A DNA stretch of 33,491 nt from Gemmatimonadota bacterium (GCA_028873825.1 JAPPNM010000038.1:1-33491); one strand, 5' to 3'; shown: positions 1 to 8,433, counted from the first letter of the stretch. The notes: generated by a model from the letters alone, not told the origin. Numbers and translations are program-made.

Positions 1-77
1 TTCCCCCTTCGTCGCGCCTTGCCAGCCCGGCGCCTCGCCGCTCTCGGTGCTCGGCCGGCTTTATCCACGGACTGCTA

Positions 78-122
78 GCGGGCGCTTGATGCCCGCCCGT
101 TTCCCAGTAAGTTAGGGCGGGC
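78..122 (+). promoter_or_regulatory. sucC leader with two mutually exclusive hairpins
   Basis: The leader of sucC holds GCGGGC (78-83), which pairs perfectly with GCCCGC (91-96). It also holds GCCCGCCC (91-98), which pairs perfectly with GGGCGGGC (115-122). The two stems share 91-96, so only one can form at a time, as in an attenuator. No uridine tract follows either stem and no known riboswitch is recognised. High G+C makes chance pairing easy, so this is a weak call. No gene is seen in 1-194. Confidence 0.25.
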
Positions 123-194
123 ACTGGAGTACCGCCGGCCCCGGCGGGGCTTCGCTGCCCCGTCGCCCTCCCTCCCGACCCACCTCGCGTCTCC

Positions 195-1325
195 ATGAAC
201 CTGCACGAGTACCAGGCCAAGGAACTCTTCCGCGCCGCCGGGATGGCGGTGAACCCCGGCGAAGTCGCCCGCGATCCCGGCGCCGCTCGCTCCGCGGCCG
301 AGCGGTACGGAGGCAGCGCCGTCGTCAAGGCGCAGGTGCATTCCGGCGGCCGCGGCAAGGCGGGCGGCGTCAAGCTGGCGAACAGTCCCGAGGAGGCGGC
401 CGACCACGCCCGAACCATCCTGGGCATGACCATCCGCGGGCTGACCGTTCGCGAGGTTCTGGTATCGCCGATCGAGAGCATCGCCTCGGAGGCGTACGTC
501 GGCGTGCTCGTCGACCGGGAGGGACAGTGCCCCGTGTTCATGGTTTCGGCGGAAGGGGGCGTCGACATCGAGGAGGTGGCGGCCACCGATCCGAAGGCCA
601 TCCACCGCTTGCGCGTGGACCCCCGCTACGGCCTGCTGCCCCACCAGGCGTACTGGCTGGCCACCCGGCTGTACGAGGATCCGGCCCTCGCCAGGCAGGG
701 CGCCCGGGCGATCGCGCAGCTCTACGACGCCTTCGTCGCCAACGGGGCTTCCATGGCGGAGATCAACCCCCTCGTCTCGACCTCCGGGGGCCGGGTCAAG
801 GCTATCGACGCCAAGGTCAGCATCGACGACAACGAGCTCTTCCGCCGCCCCGACATGGCCGCGCTTCGCGACCCCGCCTCCGAGTCCGAGGCGGACAGGC
901 GGGCCCGCGAGGCGGGGCTGAGCTTCGTCAAGCTCGACGGCGACGTGGGGTGCTGCGTGAACGGCGCGGGGCTGGCTATGGCGACCATGGATCTGGTCAA
1001 GTACTACGGGGGCGAACCCGCCAACTTCCTCGACATCGGGGGCTCGTCCAATCCGGACAAGGTGGTTGCCGCGCTGGAGATCATCACCTCGGACCCGGGC
1101 GTGGCGGTCATCCTCTTCAACATCTTCGGGGGGATCACGCGCTGTGACGACGTGGCCAAGGGAATCGTGGAGGCGGTTGGGAGAATCGGCATCGGGGTCC
1201 CGCTGGTGATCCGCCTCACCGGGACCAACGAGGAGCTCGCCCGCGGGATCCTCGCCGAAGCCGGACTCGCCGCCGTCTCCTCCATGGACGAGGTGGTGGA
1301 GAAGGCGGTGCGGCTAGCCGGATGA
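195..1325 (+). CDS. sucC: Succinyl-CoA ligase (ADP/GDP-forming) beta subunit
   Basis: This is the nucleotide-binding beta subunit of succinyl-CoA synthetase, which couples succinyl-CoA cleavage to NTP synthesis in the TCA cycle. It has 376 residues (the family is usually about 385-390). The N-terminus MNLHEYQAKELF is diagnostic. An ATP-grasp domain follows with GGRGKAGGVK near residues 51-60. The C-terminal ligase domain carries VNGAGLAMATMDLVKYYGG and NIFGGITRCDDVAKGI, both hallmark SucC segments that contact CoA and the alpha-subunit phosphohistidine. The ATG at 195 matches the usual first residues of the family; its Shine-Dalgarno is poor. sucD follows after 78 nt on the same strand, as expected for a cotranscribed alpha/beta pair. 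ADP versus GDP preference cannot be read from the sequence. Confidence 0.97.
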   Translation: MNLHEYQAKELFRAAGMAVNPGEVARDPGAARSAAERYGGSAVVKAQVHSGGRGKAGGVKLANSPEEAADHARTILGMTIRGLTVREVLVSPIESIASEAYVGVLVDREGQCPVFMVSAEGGVDIEEVAATDPKAIHRLRVDPRYGLLPHQAYWLATRLYEDPALARQGARAIAQLYDAFVANGASMAEINPLVSTSGGRVKAIDAKVSIDDNELFRRPDMAALRDPASESEADRRAREAGLSFVKLDGDVGCCVNGAGLAMATMDLVKYYGGEPANFLDIGGSSNPDKVVAALEIITSDPGVAVILFNIFGGITRCDDVAKGIVEAVGRIGIGVPLVIRLTGTNEELARGILAEAGLAAVSSMDEVVEKAVRLAG

Positions 1326-1403
1326 AGCAGCCACTCGAAGGCGGCCGAAGGGCGGTCCGCGGGCCGTCCGGACTCGGAATCGCGCCGTAACGCGGGGACA
1401 CTC

Positions 1404-2318
1404 ATGGCGATCTTCGTTGACGAGAACAGCCGCGTGGCGGTGCAGGGGATCACGGGCCGAGACGGCTCCTTCCACGCGCGGCGGATGATGGCGTACGGAA
1501 CCCGGATCGTGGCCGGGGTGACGCCGGGGAAGGGGGGGCGCGACTTCGAGGGGCCGGATGGGCGCATCGTGCCCGTCTTCGACACCGTCGCCGAGGCGGT
1601 GGCCGAGACCGGGGCGGAGTGTTCCGTCGTGTACGTGCCGCCCGCCTTCGCGGCCGGGGCGATCATGGAGGCCGCGGACGCCGGGGTGGGGTTCATCGTG
1701 TGCGTCACCGAGGGCATTCCGGTCCTGGACATGACCCGGGCCCTCGCGCTGGCCCGCGACCGGGGCAGCCGCGTGCTCGGCCCCAACTGCCCCGGGATCA
1801 TCTGTCCGGGCAGGACGACCCTGGGGATCATCCCGGGGAGCATAGTCGCGCGGGGGCCGGTCGGACTTGTCTCGCGGTCGGGAACGCTCACCTACGAGGC
1901 CGTGCTCCACCTCACCAGGGCCGGCCTGGGGCAGACCTCCTGCGTGGGCATCGGCGGCGATCCCCTGATCGGAACGAGCTTCGTGGACTGTCTCGCCGCC
2001 TTCGCCGAAGATCCGGAGACGGAGGCCGTGGTGCTGATCGGCGAGATCGGCGGGACGGCCGAACAGGACGCGGCCGCGTGGGCAAGCGCGAACCTCGACA
2101 TTCCGTTGGTGGGATTCATCGCGGGCCGAACGGCGCCCCCGGGAACGCGGATGGGCCACGCGGGCGCCATTATCAGCGGGTCGTCCGGCACCGCCGCCGA
2201 AAAGACCCGGGCCTTCGAGGACAACGGAATCAGGGTCGCGAAGCGCCCCGTCGAGATCTCCGCCCTGGTCGGGGAGTCGCTCGCTTCACGTCCGGCCCGC
2301 CCCCTCGGAGCTCCGTGA
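1404..2318 (+). CDS. sucD: Succinyl-CoA ligase alpha subunit
   Basis: This is the CoA-binding, transiently phosphorylated alpha subunit of succinyl-CoA synthetase, partner of the gene just upstream. It has 304 residues. The Rossmann CoA-binding loop reads VQGITGRDGSFHARRM near residues 13-28, followed by GVTPGKGG. GPNCPGIICPG lies mid-protein. The active-site histidine that becomes phosphorylated is His252 in MGHAGAIISG. The ATG at 1404 follows a GGGGA-type Shine-Dalgarno. The stop TGA (2316-2318) overlaps the GTG start of the next gene as GTGA, implying translational coupling to the CBS protein. Confidence 0.97.
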   Translation: MAIFVDENSRVAVQGITGRDGSFHARRMMAYGTRIVAGVTPGKGGRDFEGPDGRIVPVFDTVAEAVAETGAECSVVYVPPAFAAGAIMEAADAGVGFIVCVTEGIPVLDMTRALALARDRGSRVLGPNCPGIICPGRTTLGIIPGSIVARGPVGLVSRSGTLTYEAVLHLTRAGLGQTSCVGIGGDPLIGTSFVDCLAAFAEDPETEAVVLIGEIGGTAEQDAAAWASANLDIPLVGFIAGRTAPPGTRMGHAGAIISGSSGTAAEKTRAFEDNGIRVAKRPVEISALVGESLASRPARPLGAP

Positions 2319-3151
2319 AGCTGCGTCGGCTCCTGGCCCGGCCACCCGTTCTGACGGGAGCGGGCACCGACGTTTGGGACTTCCTCAGCCGCGGTCCCGC
2401 GGAGCTGGACGCAAGCCACCCGCTCGCGCTCTCCGTCGCTCGGCTCCGGGACCGGGGAGGCATGCCGCGCCTCGGATCGGTGGCCCCCGGCGTGGACCTC
2501 GCGGATCTGAACGGCGACGCGGCCGAACCGGGCGTGGTGCTCTGCCTGGTGGGAGAGGGCGCGGCGGGGCGCCCGGCCGGCGCCACGTGGGTGGTCTGGG
2601 GGCTGGCGCGACCGGCGGTGAACCTCTTCCTGGGTCCTCTCCTCGGCCGTCTGTCTTCGGCAATTCTCGCTACCCAGCCTGACACAGAACTTGAGGCGAC
2701 AATACTCAAAGTATTTTCTGACAACAAAATCAGGACAAACGTGAAAGTGGAACAGGTTCTGACTCCGCTCAAGTACAGGATCTACCCCGAGACGCCGATC
2801 ACCGAGATCCAGACCCTCATGCTGCGCCGGGGCGTGTCTGCGGTGCCCGTGGTGGGCGAAGACCACGAGCTGTTGGGTGTGGTCGGCATCGGAGACGTCC
2901 TGCCCCGGACTCTCCCGGGTCGCGAATCGGGCGACTCCGCCGGGAGAGCCCTTCCGGTCGCCCGCGAGATCATGACCCGTTCGGTGCTTTGCGTCTCCGA
3001 GGACGAGTCGCTGCTGGCGGCCAGCCGCTCTATGATTGCGCGGGGGGTGTCCCGGCTGCCGGTGGTCAGGAACGGGGAACTCATCGGCTTTCTGGAGCGG
3101 GGAACGGTCATGCGCGCCTTCGCCGAAGCCATTGTGCCCAGTCCAACTTGA
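2315..3151 (+). CDS. CBS-pair protein with possible degenerate PTS EIIA-like N-terminus
   Basis: This is a 278-residue protein starting at GTG 2315 inside the sucD stop (GTGA overlap). Residues about 147-195 and 216-272 form two CBS motifs (MLRRGVSAVPVVGEDHELLGVV and MIARGVSRLPVVRNGELIGFL), a Bateman module that usually binds adenine nucleotides. Residues 1-140 resemble the PTS EIIA (fructose/mannitol) fold in layout. Where that family has the phospho-accepting His of GIAIPHA, this protein reads GGMPRLG, so phosphotransfer is unlikely. The EIIA link is an inference from pattern only. A patch at about 2680-2760 is markedly A+T-rich compared with its surroundings but stays in frame. Position behind sucCD suggests energy-state sensing; no enzymatic motif is visible. 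Confidence 0.8.
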   Translation: MKLRRLLARPPVLTGAGTDVWDFLSRGPAELDASHPLALSVARLRDRGGMPRLGSVAPGVDLADLNGDAAEPGVVLCLVGEGAAGRPAGATWVVWGLARPAVNLFLGPLLGRLSSAILATQPDTELEATILKVFSDNKIRTNVKVEQVLTPLKYRIYPETPITEIQTLMLRRGVSAVPVVGEDHELLGVVGIGDVLPRTLPGRESGDSAGRALPVAREIMTRSVLCVSEDESLLAASRSMIARGVSRLPVVRNGELIGFLERGTVMRAFAEAIVPSPT

Positions 3152-3152
3152 A

Positions 3153-3178
3153 CGGGTCCCCCGCGGGGGCCGAACCCG
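3153..3178 (+). terminator. GC hairpin between CBS gene and ndk
   Basis: The segment contains the perfect palindrome CCCCCGCGGGGG (3158-3169), flanked by CGGG (3153-3156) and CCCG (3175-3178), which can add an outer stem. It begins directly after the CBS gene stop. No T-tract follows, so it could be a weak terminator, an RNA-stability element or chance in GC-rich DNA. Confidence 0.3.
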
Positions 3179-3180
3179 CT

Positions 3181-3225
3181 TCGCACGAGGAGTCCCCATG
3201 AATTCGCACGAGGAATCCCCATGAA
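3181..3225 (+). repeat. Tandem duplication of the ndk Shine-Dalgarno/start region
   Basis: Two copies of a 22-nt unit lie at 3181-3202 and 3204-3225, a 23-nt period, differing at one base (GAGGAGTCC versus GAGGAATCC). Each contains a Shine-Dalgarno (GAGGA) and an ATG about 7 nt later. The second copy supplies the ndk start. Because the period is not a multiple of three, the first ATG reads a different frame. Confidence 0.9.
3198..3224 (+). CDS. 8-codon leader peptide upstream of ndk
   Basis: The ATG of the first duplicated start unit (3198) opens a frame MNSHEESP that ends at TGA 3222-3224, overlapping the ndk ATG as ATGA. It has its own GAGGA Shine-Dalgarno. A ribosome finishing this mini-ORF would sit on the ndk start, so it could couple or dampen ndk translation. 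It arises directly from the tandem duplication and may be a neutral by-product; translation is not demonstrated. Confidence 0.35.
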   Translation: MNSHEESP

Positions 3226-3649
3226 CCGGACGCTGGCCATCGTAAAGCCCGACGCCGTCGCCGCCGGCAGGGCCGGACAGATCATCGCGCAGCTCGAGTC
3301 CGCCGGGCTCCGCCCGAGGGCGGTTCGCATGCTGACCATGACCCGGGCCCAGGCGCGGTCCTTCTACGAGGTCCACCGGGATCGTCCGTTCTACGACTCC
3401 CTGGTTGCGTTCATGACCTCCGGTCCCTGCATCCCGATCGTGCTCGAGGCGCCCGGCGCGGTCGGCAGGCTCCGGCGGGCGATCGGGGCCACGGACCCGG
3501 CCGAGGCCGCCCCGGGCACGGTTCGCCGGCTTCACGCCGAGTCCAAGGAGCGCAACGCTATCCACGGATCCGACTCGGACCCGAACGCCCGGCGCGAAAT
3601 CGGGTTCTTCTTCGCGGAGTGCGAGGTCCCGGACGGAGGCCGCGGATGA
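3221..3649 (+). CDS. ndk: Nucleoside diphosphate kinase
   Basis: Ndk transfers the gamma phosphate from NTPs to NDPs through a phosphohistidine and balances cytosolic (d)NTP pools. The 142-residue product matches the family length. It opens with RTLAIVKPDAV, has FYEVHRDRPFYDSLVAFMTSGP, and carries the catalytic His115 in the signature NAIHGSDS. The ATG at 3221 is preceded by GAGGA in the second copy of a duplicated start region. It lies close to sucCD, and Ndk physically and functionally pairs with succinyl-CoA synthetase in several bacteria. Confidence 0.97.
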   Translation: MNRTLAIVKPDAVAAGRAGQIIAQLESAGLRPRAVRMLTMTRAQARSFYEVHRDRPFYDSLVAFMTSGPCIPIVLEAPGAVGRLRRAIGATDPAEAAPGTVRRLHAESKERNAIHGSDSDPNARREIGFFFAECEVPDGGRG

Positions 3650-3707
3650 ACCCGCGTGAGCGACACCCGCGCGAGCGCCCCCTTTCCGGAGACATGCCGA
3701 GAACCCT

Positions 3708-4223
3708 ATGTTACAGATTGACCTGCTTCGCCTGCGGCGGAGTCGCACGCTCGAGCTGAGCGCGTCGATCGAGTCCGGCCACGAGATCTGGACCGGTTCC
3801 GAGCTGAAGTTTGCGGATCCGGTGAAGGTGGCCGGGTCGGTCGCGGCGACGGCCGCCGGAGGGGTCGTGGTGCGGGGCTTCTGGAAAGCCCCCATGCGCT
3901 ACGACTGCGGTCGCTGCCTGAGGAAGTTGCGCCTCGAGGTGGAGAGGCCGCTAACGCTGGTCTATGTTCCGGCGGACGGGCGGGAGGTCTCGGATCCGGA
4001 GATCCGAACCCTCGGGACCCGGGAGACCACATTGGATCTGACGGAGGCGATTCGCGAAGAAGTCGTTCTGGAGGTTCCGCGGTACCTGGTGCCGCGCGAG
4101 CGGGAAGACGGACGCTGCACCGAGTGCGGCGACCCGGTGGATGCCTTCAGCCGGGAAGAAGAGGAACTCGGCTCCGGGACCGACCCGCGGTGGTCGCCCC
4201 TGAGAGCCCTGCGAACCGAATAG
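3708..4223 (+). CDS. yceD: YceD/DUF177 family protein
   Basis: This 171-residue protein of the DUF177 family is typically encoded immediately upstream of rpmF, as here. The E. coli member is linked to 23S rRNA accumulation and ribosome assembly. The family hallmark YDCGRCL is present (Cys67, Cys70), followed by an acidic stretch and a second pair in CTECG (Cys137, Cys140) near the C-terminus. The four cysteines could bind a metal, which is inference. The start ATG 3708 gives the normal N-terminus for the family. The 13-nt gap to rpmF supports cotranscription. Confidence 0.88.
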   Translation: MLQIDLLRLRRSRTLELSASIESGHEIWTGSELKFADPVKVAGSVAATAAGGVVVRGFWKAPMRYDCGRCLRKLRLEVERPLTLVYVPADGREVSDPEIRTLGTRETTLDLTEAIREEVVLEVPRYLVPREREDGRCTECGDPVDAFSREEEELGSGTDPRWSPLRALRTE

Positions 4224-4236
4224 GAAGACGATACCC

Positions 4237-4416
4237 ATGGCGGTTCCCAAGAAACGCATCTCCAAGCAGCGGAAGCGGAAGCGGCGTACGCACTACAAGG
4301 CTTCGGAAGCCACCCTCGGGACCTGCTCCGGAACCGGCGATCCGAAGCTCCGCCACCGGGTCTGTCCCACCTCGGGGGCTTACCGGGGCAGGGTGATCTT
4401 CGAAGTGGCGGAATAG
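4237..4416 (+). CDS. rpmF: 50S ribosomal protein bL32
   Basis: This 59-residue protein of the large ribosomal subunit begins MAVPKKRISKQRKRKRR, the conserved basic bL32 N-terminus, and ends with YRGRVIFEVAE. In zinc-binding bL32 two CxxC pairs form a ribbon. Here the first pair reads CSGT (Cys30) and the second CPTS (Cys43), so only the first cysteine of each pair remains and four-Cys zinc binding should be lost. Position between yceD and plsX is the classical arrangement in many bacteria and fixes the identification. Confidence 0.95.
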   Translation: MAVPKKRISKQRKRKRRTHYKASEATLGTCSGTGDPKLRHRVCPTSGAYRGRVIFEVAE

Positions 4417-4454
4417 TAGCCGCCCCGGTTCCTCCCTCGGTCCGTTCGCATCTG

Positions 4455-5435
4455 ATGAGGATCGCACTCGACGCGATGGGGTCGGACGACGCCCCCTCCA
4501 GCGAGGTTGCCGGTGCCGTGGCCGCGGTCGAGGCGGATTCCGGCCTGCATGTCATGCTGGTGGGAGACGAGAAGGCGCTGGCCGGGCCGCTGGGCGGCTT
4601 TCCGTGCCGGGACAGAATTGCCGTGGTTCACGCTCCGGAGCGCATCGTCCCCTCCGATGCGCCGGCCTCCGTGCTGCGCCGCAGGCCTCGTTCCTCGATC
4701 AGCGTCGGGCTGGGCCTGCAGGCGGCGGGGGAGGCCGACGCCTTCGTGTCGGCGGGCTCCACCGGGGCCGTCATGGCGGCTTCGCTGCTGCTGCTCCGGC
4801 CGCTCCGGGGAGTCGATCGCCCCGCCCTCGCCACGCTCTTCCCGACCGACGGGGGGTTGACGCTCGTGGCGGACATCGGGGCCAACATCGACTGCAAGCC
4901 CCACCAGCTCGTCCAGTTCGCGCGTCTCGGCGCCGTCTACATGCAGGACCTGCAGGGAATGAGGGCCCCCAGGGTCGGGCTGCTGAACGTCGGAACCGAA
5001 GCCGAGAAGGGGACCGAGGTGCTCCAGGCCGCGTACAGGCTCCTGGCCGGGAGCGATCTCAACTTCGTCGGCAACATCGAGGGGCGCGACATACTCAAGC
5101 ACGCCTGCGACGTTCTGGTCTGCGACGGCTTCACCGGGAACATCCTGCTGAAGTTCTACGAGTCGGTGGCGGCGTTCATGATCCGGAAGCTGGCTCCGGG
5201 CCTGGAGGGGATCGGACAGCGCGAGGAGGTGGACGACCTGTTGCGGGACCTCGACTACGCCGAGTACGGCGGCGCTCCCCTGCTTGGCGTCAACGGCGTG
5301 ACGGTCATATGCCACGGCCGCTCTTCTCCGAGGGCGATCAGCGCCGGCATCGGGGTGGCCGTGCGGGCGGTGCGGAGTGGCCTGGTCGAGCACATGGCCC
5401 GGGATCTCTTCGACCCGGGTGCGAGCGGGGCATGA
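4455..5435 (+). CDS. plsX: Phosphate acyltransferase PlsX
   Basis: PlsX converts acyl-ACP to acyl-phosphate, the donor for PlsY in phosphatidic acid synthesis, and acts peripherally on the membrane. It has 326 residues, near the family norm. It starts MRIALDAMGSDDAP (family: DAMGGDxAP). It shows FVSAGSTGAVMAAS and ADIGANIDCKP mid-protein, the VGTEAEKG motif, and VCDGFTGNILLK, all diagnostic. It follows rpmF by 38 nt. Its TGA (5433-5435) overlaps the fabH ATG (ATGA), coupling the two. Confidence 0.97.
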   Translation: MRIALDAMGSDDAPSSEVAGAVAAVEADSGLHVMLVGDEKALAGPLGGFPCRDRIAVVHAPERIVPSDAPASVLRRRPRSSISVGLGLQAAGEADAFVSAGSTGAVMAASLLLLRPLRGVDRPALATLFPTDGGLTLVADIGANIDCKPHQLVQFARLGAVYMQDLQGMRAPRVGLLNVGTEAEKGTEVLQAAYRLLAGSDLNFVGNIEGRDILKHACDVLVCDGFTGNILLKFYESVAAFMIRKLAPGLEGIGQREEVDDLLRDLDYAEYGGAPLLGVNGVTVICHGRSSPRAISAGIGVAVRAVRSGLVEHMARDLFDPGASGA

Positions 5436-6427
5436 GGAGACCGGACCCCGTCGCCGGCATTTCGGCCACTGCCCGGTTCCTGCCGGATCATGTGATGACC
5501 AACGCCGATCTCGAGCAGATGGTCGACACCAGCGACGCCTGGATCCGGGAGCGCACCGGCATCGTGGAGCGCCGGATCGCGACCGATGCGATGTCGACCA
5601 CCGACATGGGCGCCCGCGCGGCCTCGCTGGCCCTCGCGAAGGCCGGGCTCGAGGCTGCCGACGTGGATCTGCTCATCGTCACTACGGCGACGCCCGACCG
5701 GTGGCTGCCTTCGACGGCCTGCGAGATCCAGGCGCGCATAGGAGCCTCCCGGAGCTGCCCGGCCTTCGACCTGCACGCCGCGTGCACGGGCTTTCTCTAC
5801 GCGGTTTCGATGGCCGAGGGGTACGTGGCCGCGGGCAGGGGAGAGACGGTCCTGGTGGTCTCGGCCGAGAAGATGTCCTCGATCGTGGACTGGCGGGACC
5901 GGGCCACCTGCATCCTCTTCGGCGACGGCGCCGGAGCCGCCGTGGTGCAACCCTCCCGGAACGGAGAGGGCATCCTGTCCAGCTTCCACCGGTCCGACGG
6001 CGACATGGCCGACCTCCTGCAGCGGCCGGCCGGCGGGGCCGTCCGTCCCCTCGACGAGCAATCCCTGCGCGACCGGGACCACATGATCCGGATGTCCGGC
6101 CGGGAGGTGTTCAAGTCGGCGGTGCGTTCGATGGCCCAGGCGGGGATCGCGGTTCTGCGGCAAGCCGGCGTCGATTCCGCCGACGTGGACCTGATGATCC
6201 CGCACCAGGCCAACATGCGGATTATCGAGTCGACGGCGAGGTACTCCGGGATCCCGATGGAGAGAGTATTCGTCAACCTCCACCGCTACGGAAACATCTC
6301 GTCGGCGACCATTCCCGTGGGCCTGGACGAAGCCGCCGACGAAGGGCTGATCGGGCCGGGTTCGCTGATCCTGATGGCCGCGTTCGGCGCCGGGCTGACC
6401 TGGGGCGCCATGGCGATGCGCTGGTAG
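5432..6427 (+). CDS. fabH: 3-oxoacyl-ACP synthase III (KASIII)
   Basis: FabH condenses acetyl-CoA (or branched acyl-CoA) with malonyl-ACP to start each fatty acid. It has 331 residues. The start at ATG 5432 overlaps the plsX stop. DTSDAWIRERTGI near residue 32 is a strong KASIII marker. The catalytic triad is visible: Cys118 in HAACTGFLY, His258 in IPHQANMRI and Asn288 in YGNISSATIP. The C-terminus reads GAGLTWGAMAMRW, as usual for FabH. Primer preference cannot be predicted. It lies in a plsX-fabH-fabD-fabG-acpP-fabF cluster. Confidence 0.97.
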   Translation: MRRPDPVAGISATARFLPDHVMTNADLEQMVDTSDAWIRERTGIVERRIATDAMSTTDMGARAASLALAKAGLEAADVDLLIVTTATPDRWLPSTACEIQARIGASRSCPAFDLHAACTGFLYAVSMAEGYVAAGRGETVLVVSAEKMSSIVDWRDRATCILFGDGAGAAVVQPSRNGEGILSSFHRSDGDMADLLQRPAGGAVRPLDEQSLRDRDHMIRMSGREVFKSAVRSMAQAGIAVLRQAGVDSADVDLMIPHQANMRIIESTARYSGIPMERVFVNLHRYGNISSATIPVGLDEAADEGLIGPGSLILMAAFGAGLTWGAMAMRW

Positions 6428-6452
6428 CGGGGGCGGTGGCGCGGGTCGCGAG

Positions 6453-7382
6453 GTGAGAACCGGACTGCTGTTTCCCGGCCAGGGGTCCCAGCACGTAGGG
6501 ATGGGACGGACGCTGGCGGAGTGTTTTGCGGAAGCCCGCGAGACCTTCGCCGAAGCCGACGAAGTTCTCGGTTTCGCGCTGTCCCGGCTGGCCTGGGAGG
6601 GTCCCGAGGAGGTCCTCACCGCAACCGAGAACGCCCAGCCGGCGCTGTACGTGCACTCGCTGGCGGTCTTCCGCGTGGTGCGGGCCCGGCTGGGGCCCAT
6701 CGTTGCCGCCGCGGGCCATTCGCTGGGGGAGCTGTCGGCCCACGGGGCCGCGGGCACCTTCGGTTTCGCCGAGGGTCTGCGCGCGGTGCGGCGCAGGGGG
6801 GAGCTCATGGCGAGGGCGGGAGAGACGGCTCCGGGCACGATGGCGGCCGTGCTCGGCCTGGGCGCGGCGGATACCGCCGAACTGTGCCGCGAGGCCGAGG
6901 AGGCGGATTTCACCCTGGTGGCCGCCAATCTGAACGCGGACGGCCAGGTCGTCTTCAGCGGCGACGTCTGGGGAATCAACTGGATCGCCCGGGCCGCCAA
7001 GAAGAAGGGCGCGAGACGGGTGATGCCCCTCAGGGTGTCGGCCGCATTTCACTCTCCGCTCATGCGACCCGCGGCCGCGGAATTCGAGGCCGCCCTCGCG
7101 GAAACCCGCTTCGGCCGGCCGAGCTTTCCGGTCGTGTCCAACGTGACCGCTCGGTCCGTCGGGGATCCCGGGGGGATCCGGCGGCTTCTCGTTAGGCAGC
7201 TGACCTCTCCGGTCCGCTGGACGGAGTGCATCGCCGAGATGCGCCGCAGGGGCGTGACGGGCTTCCTGGAACTGGGGCCGGGCAAGGTGCTCACGGGCTT
7301 GAACCGGCGGAACGCATGGGGTATACCTACCCAGGCGCTGGGGACGCCCGAGTCGATCCATTCCATGGAGGACCCGACATGA
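6453..7382 (+). CDS. fabD: Malonyl-CoA:ACP transacylase
   Basis: FabD moves malonyl from CoA to ACP to make the elongation substrate. It has 309 residues. The GTG start at 6453 directly precedes the diagnostic LLFPGQGSQ. The nucleophile is Ser90 in GHSLGE; the paired His200 lies in AAFHSPLM, spaced as in E. coli Fab[12 protein letters not shown] near the C-terminus is also typical. The stop TGA overlaps the fabG ATG (7379-7382, ATGA). It lies 25 nt after fabH. Confidence 0.97.
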   Translation: MRTGLLFPGQGSQHVGMGRTLAECFAEARETFAEADEVLGFALSRLAWEGPEEVLTATENAQPALYVHSLAVFRVVRARLGPIVAAAGHSLGELSAHGAAGTFGFAEGLRAVRRRGELMARAGETAPGTMAAVLGLGAADTAELCREAEEADFTLVAANLNADGQVVFSGDVWGINWIARAAKKKGARRVMPLRVSAAFHSPLMRPAAAEFEAALAETRFGRPSFPVVSNVTARSVGDPGGIRRLLVRQLTSPVRWTECIAEMRRRGVTGFLELGPGKVLTGLNRRNAWGIPTQALGTPESIHSMEDPT

Positions 7383-8125
7383 CGGACACTTCGGAGCTCG
7401 CCGGCGGGGTTGCGATCGTCACGGGCGGATCGCGGGGGATCGGATTGGGGATCTCCCGCGCGCTGGCCCGCGGGGGCGCGGGCGTCGCCGTGGTGGCGAG
7501 GAACGGCGAGAGGGCCGCCGCCGCGGCCGCGGAACTGGAGGGAGAAGGGCACGCCGCCCATACGTGCGATGTCGCGGATCCGCGCGCGTGCAGGAGAACG
7601 GTTGCCGCCGTCGAGTCGCGGCAGGGCCCGGTGACCATCCTCGTGAACAACGCCGGGATCGCCCGCGACAACATCCTGCCGCGCATGCGCGACGAGGACT
7701 GGTCCCGCGTGATCGACACGAACCTCGGGGGGGCCTTCAACATGATCCGCGCCGTCTCCCGCGGGATGATGAAGCGCCGCGCGGGATGCATCGTCAACGT
7801 CACTTCGGTCATCGGTCTGGTGGGAAACGCCGGACAGGCCAACTACGCGGCCTCCAAGGCGGGCCTGCACGGGCTGACCCGAACCGTCGCGAAGGAGCTG
7901 GCGTCGCGGAACATCCGCTGCAACGCGGTGGCGCCGGGCTTCATCCGGACCGACATGACGGCGGGACTTCCCGAGGCGCGGGTGAGGGAACTGAAGGAAC
8001 GGATCCCCGCCGGCCGCCTCGGCGAGCCCGCCGACGTGGCCGGAGTCGTCCGGTTCCTCGCGGGACCGGAGGCGGGTTACATTACGGGCCAGATCATCGC
8101 GGTCGATGGCGGCATGGCAATGTAG
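7379..8125 (+). CDS. fabG: 3-oxoacyl-ACP reductase
   Basis: FabG is the NADPH-dependent SDR enzyme reducing 3-ketoacyl-ACP. It has 248 residues. The cofactor loop is TGGSRGIG near residues 15-22, followed by NNAG. The catalytic set is Ser143, Tyr156 and Lys160 (YAASK), with the usual 13-residue Ser-Tyr spacing. The C-terminus [12 protein letters not shown] matches FabG. The ATG lies within the fabD stop. The cluster context separates it from other SDR enzymes. Confidence 0.96.
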   Translation: MTDTSELAGGVAIVTGGSRGIGLGISRALARGGAGVAVVARNGERAAAAAAELEGEGHAAHTCDVADPRACRRTVAAVESRQGPVTILVNNAGIARDNILPRMRDEDWSRVIDTNLGGAFNMIRAVSRGMMKRRAGCIVNVTSVIGLVGNAGQANYAASKAGLHGLTRTVAKELASRNIRCNAVAPGFIRTDMTAGLPEARVRELKERIPAGRLGEPADVAGVVRFLAGPEAGYITGQIIAVDGGMAM

Positions 8126-8193
8126 GCGTTCAGCTTCCCGGCCACGGCGAGGGCCGGATCGGCCGCAACGACAACCGTACGGAGAAGACAAGC

Positions 8194-8433
8194 ATGTCCG
8201 ACACAGCGGAAGCCAGGGTCAAGGAGATCATCGTCGAAGAACTCGGAGTCGAGGCCGACAAGGTGACTTCGGAGGCGTCGTTCGTGGACGACCTTGGCGC
8301 CGACTCCCTCGACACCGTCGAGCTGGTGATGGCGTTGGAAGAGGAGTTCGGGATCGACATTCCCGACGAAGACGCCGAGAAGATGCGTACGGTTGGCGAC
8401 GCCGTCGCCTACATCCGGGAGCACGCGGAATAG
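8194..8433 (+). CDS. acpP: Acyl carrier protein
   Basis: AcpP carries the growing acyl chain on a 4'-phosphopantetheine arm. It has 79 residues and is strongly acidic. The prosthetic-group attachment site is Ser38 in [19 protein letters not shown], the universal ACP motif, and [13 protein letters not shown] follows as in E. coli. The ATG at 8194 is preceded by a GGAG-type Shine-Dalgarno. A 68-nt gap separates it from fabG and about 117 nt of GC-rich, hairpin-prone sequence from fabF, a common place to raise ACP output relative to its neighbours. Confidence 0.97.
   Translation: MSDTAEARVKEIIVEELGVEADKVTSEASFVDDLGADSLDTVELVMALEEEFGIDIPDEDAEKMRTVGDAVAYIREHAE

Noticed and set aside
4604-6427. 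A single long frame covering plsX and fabH
   Set aside because: Only the part from 5432 is FabH; upstream it is an out-of-frame shadow of plsX.
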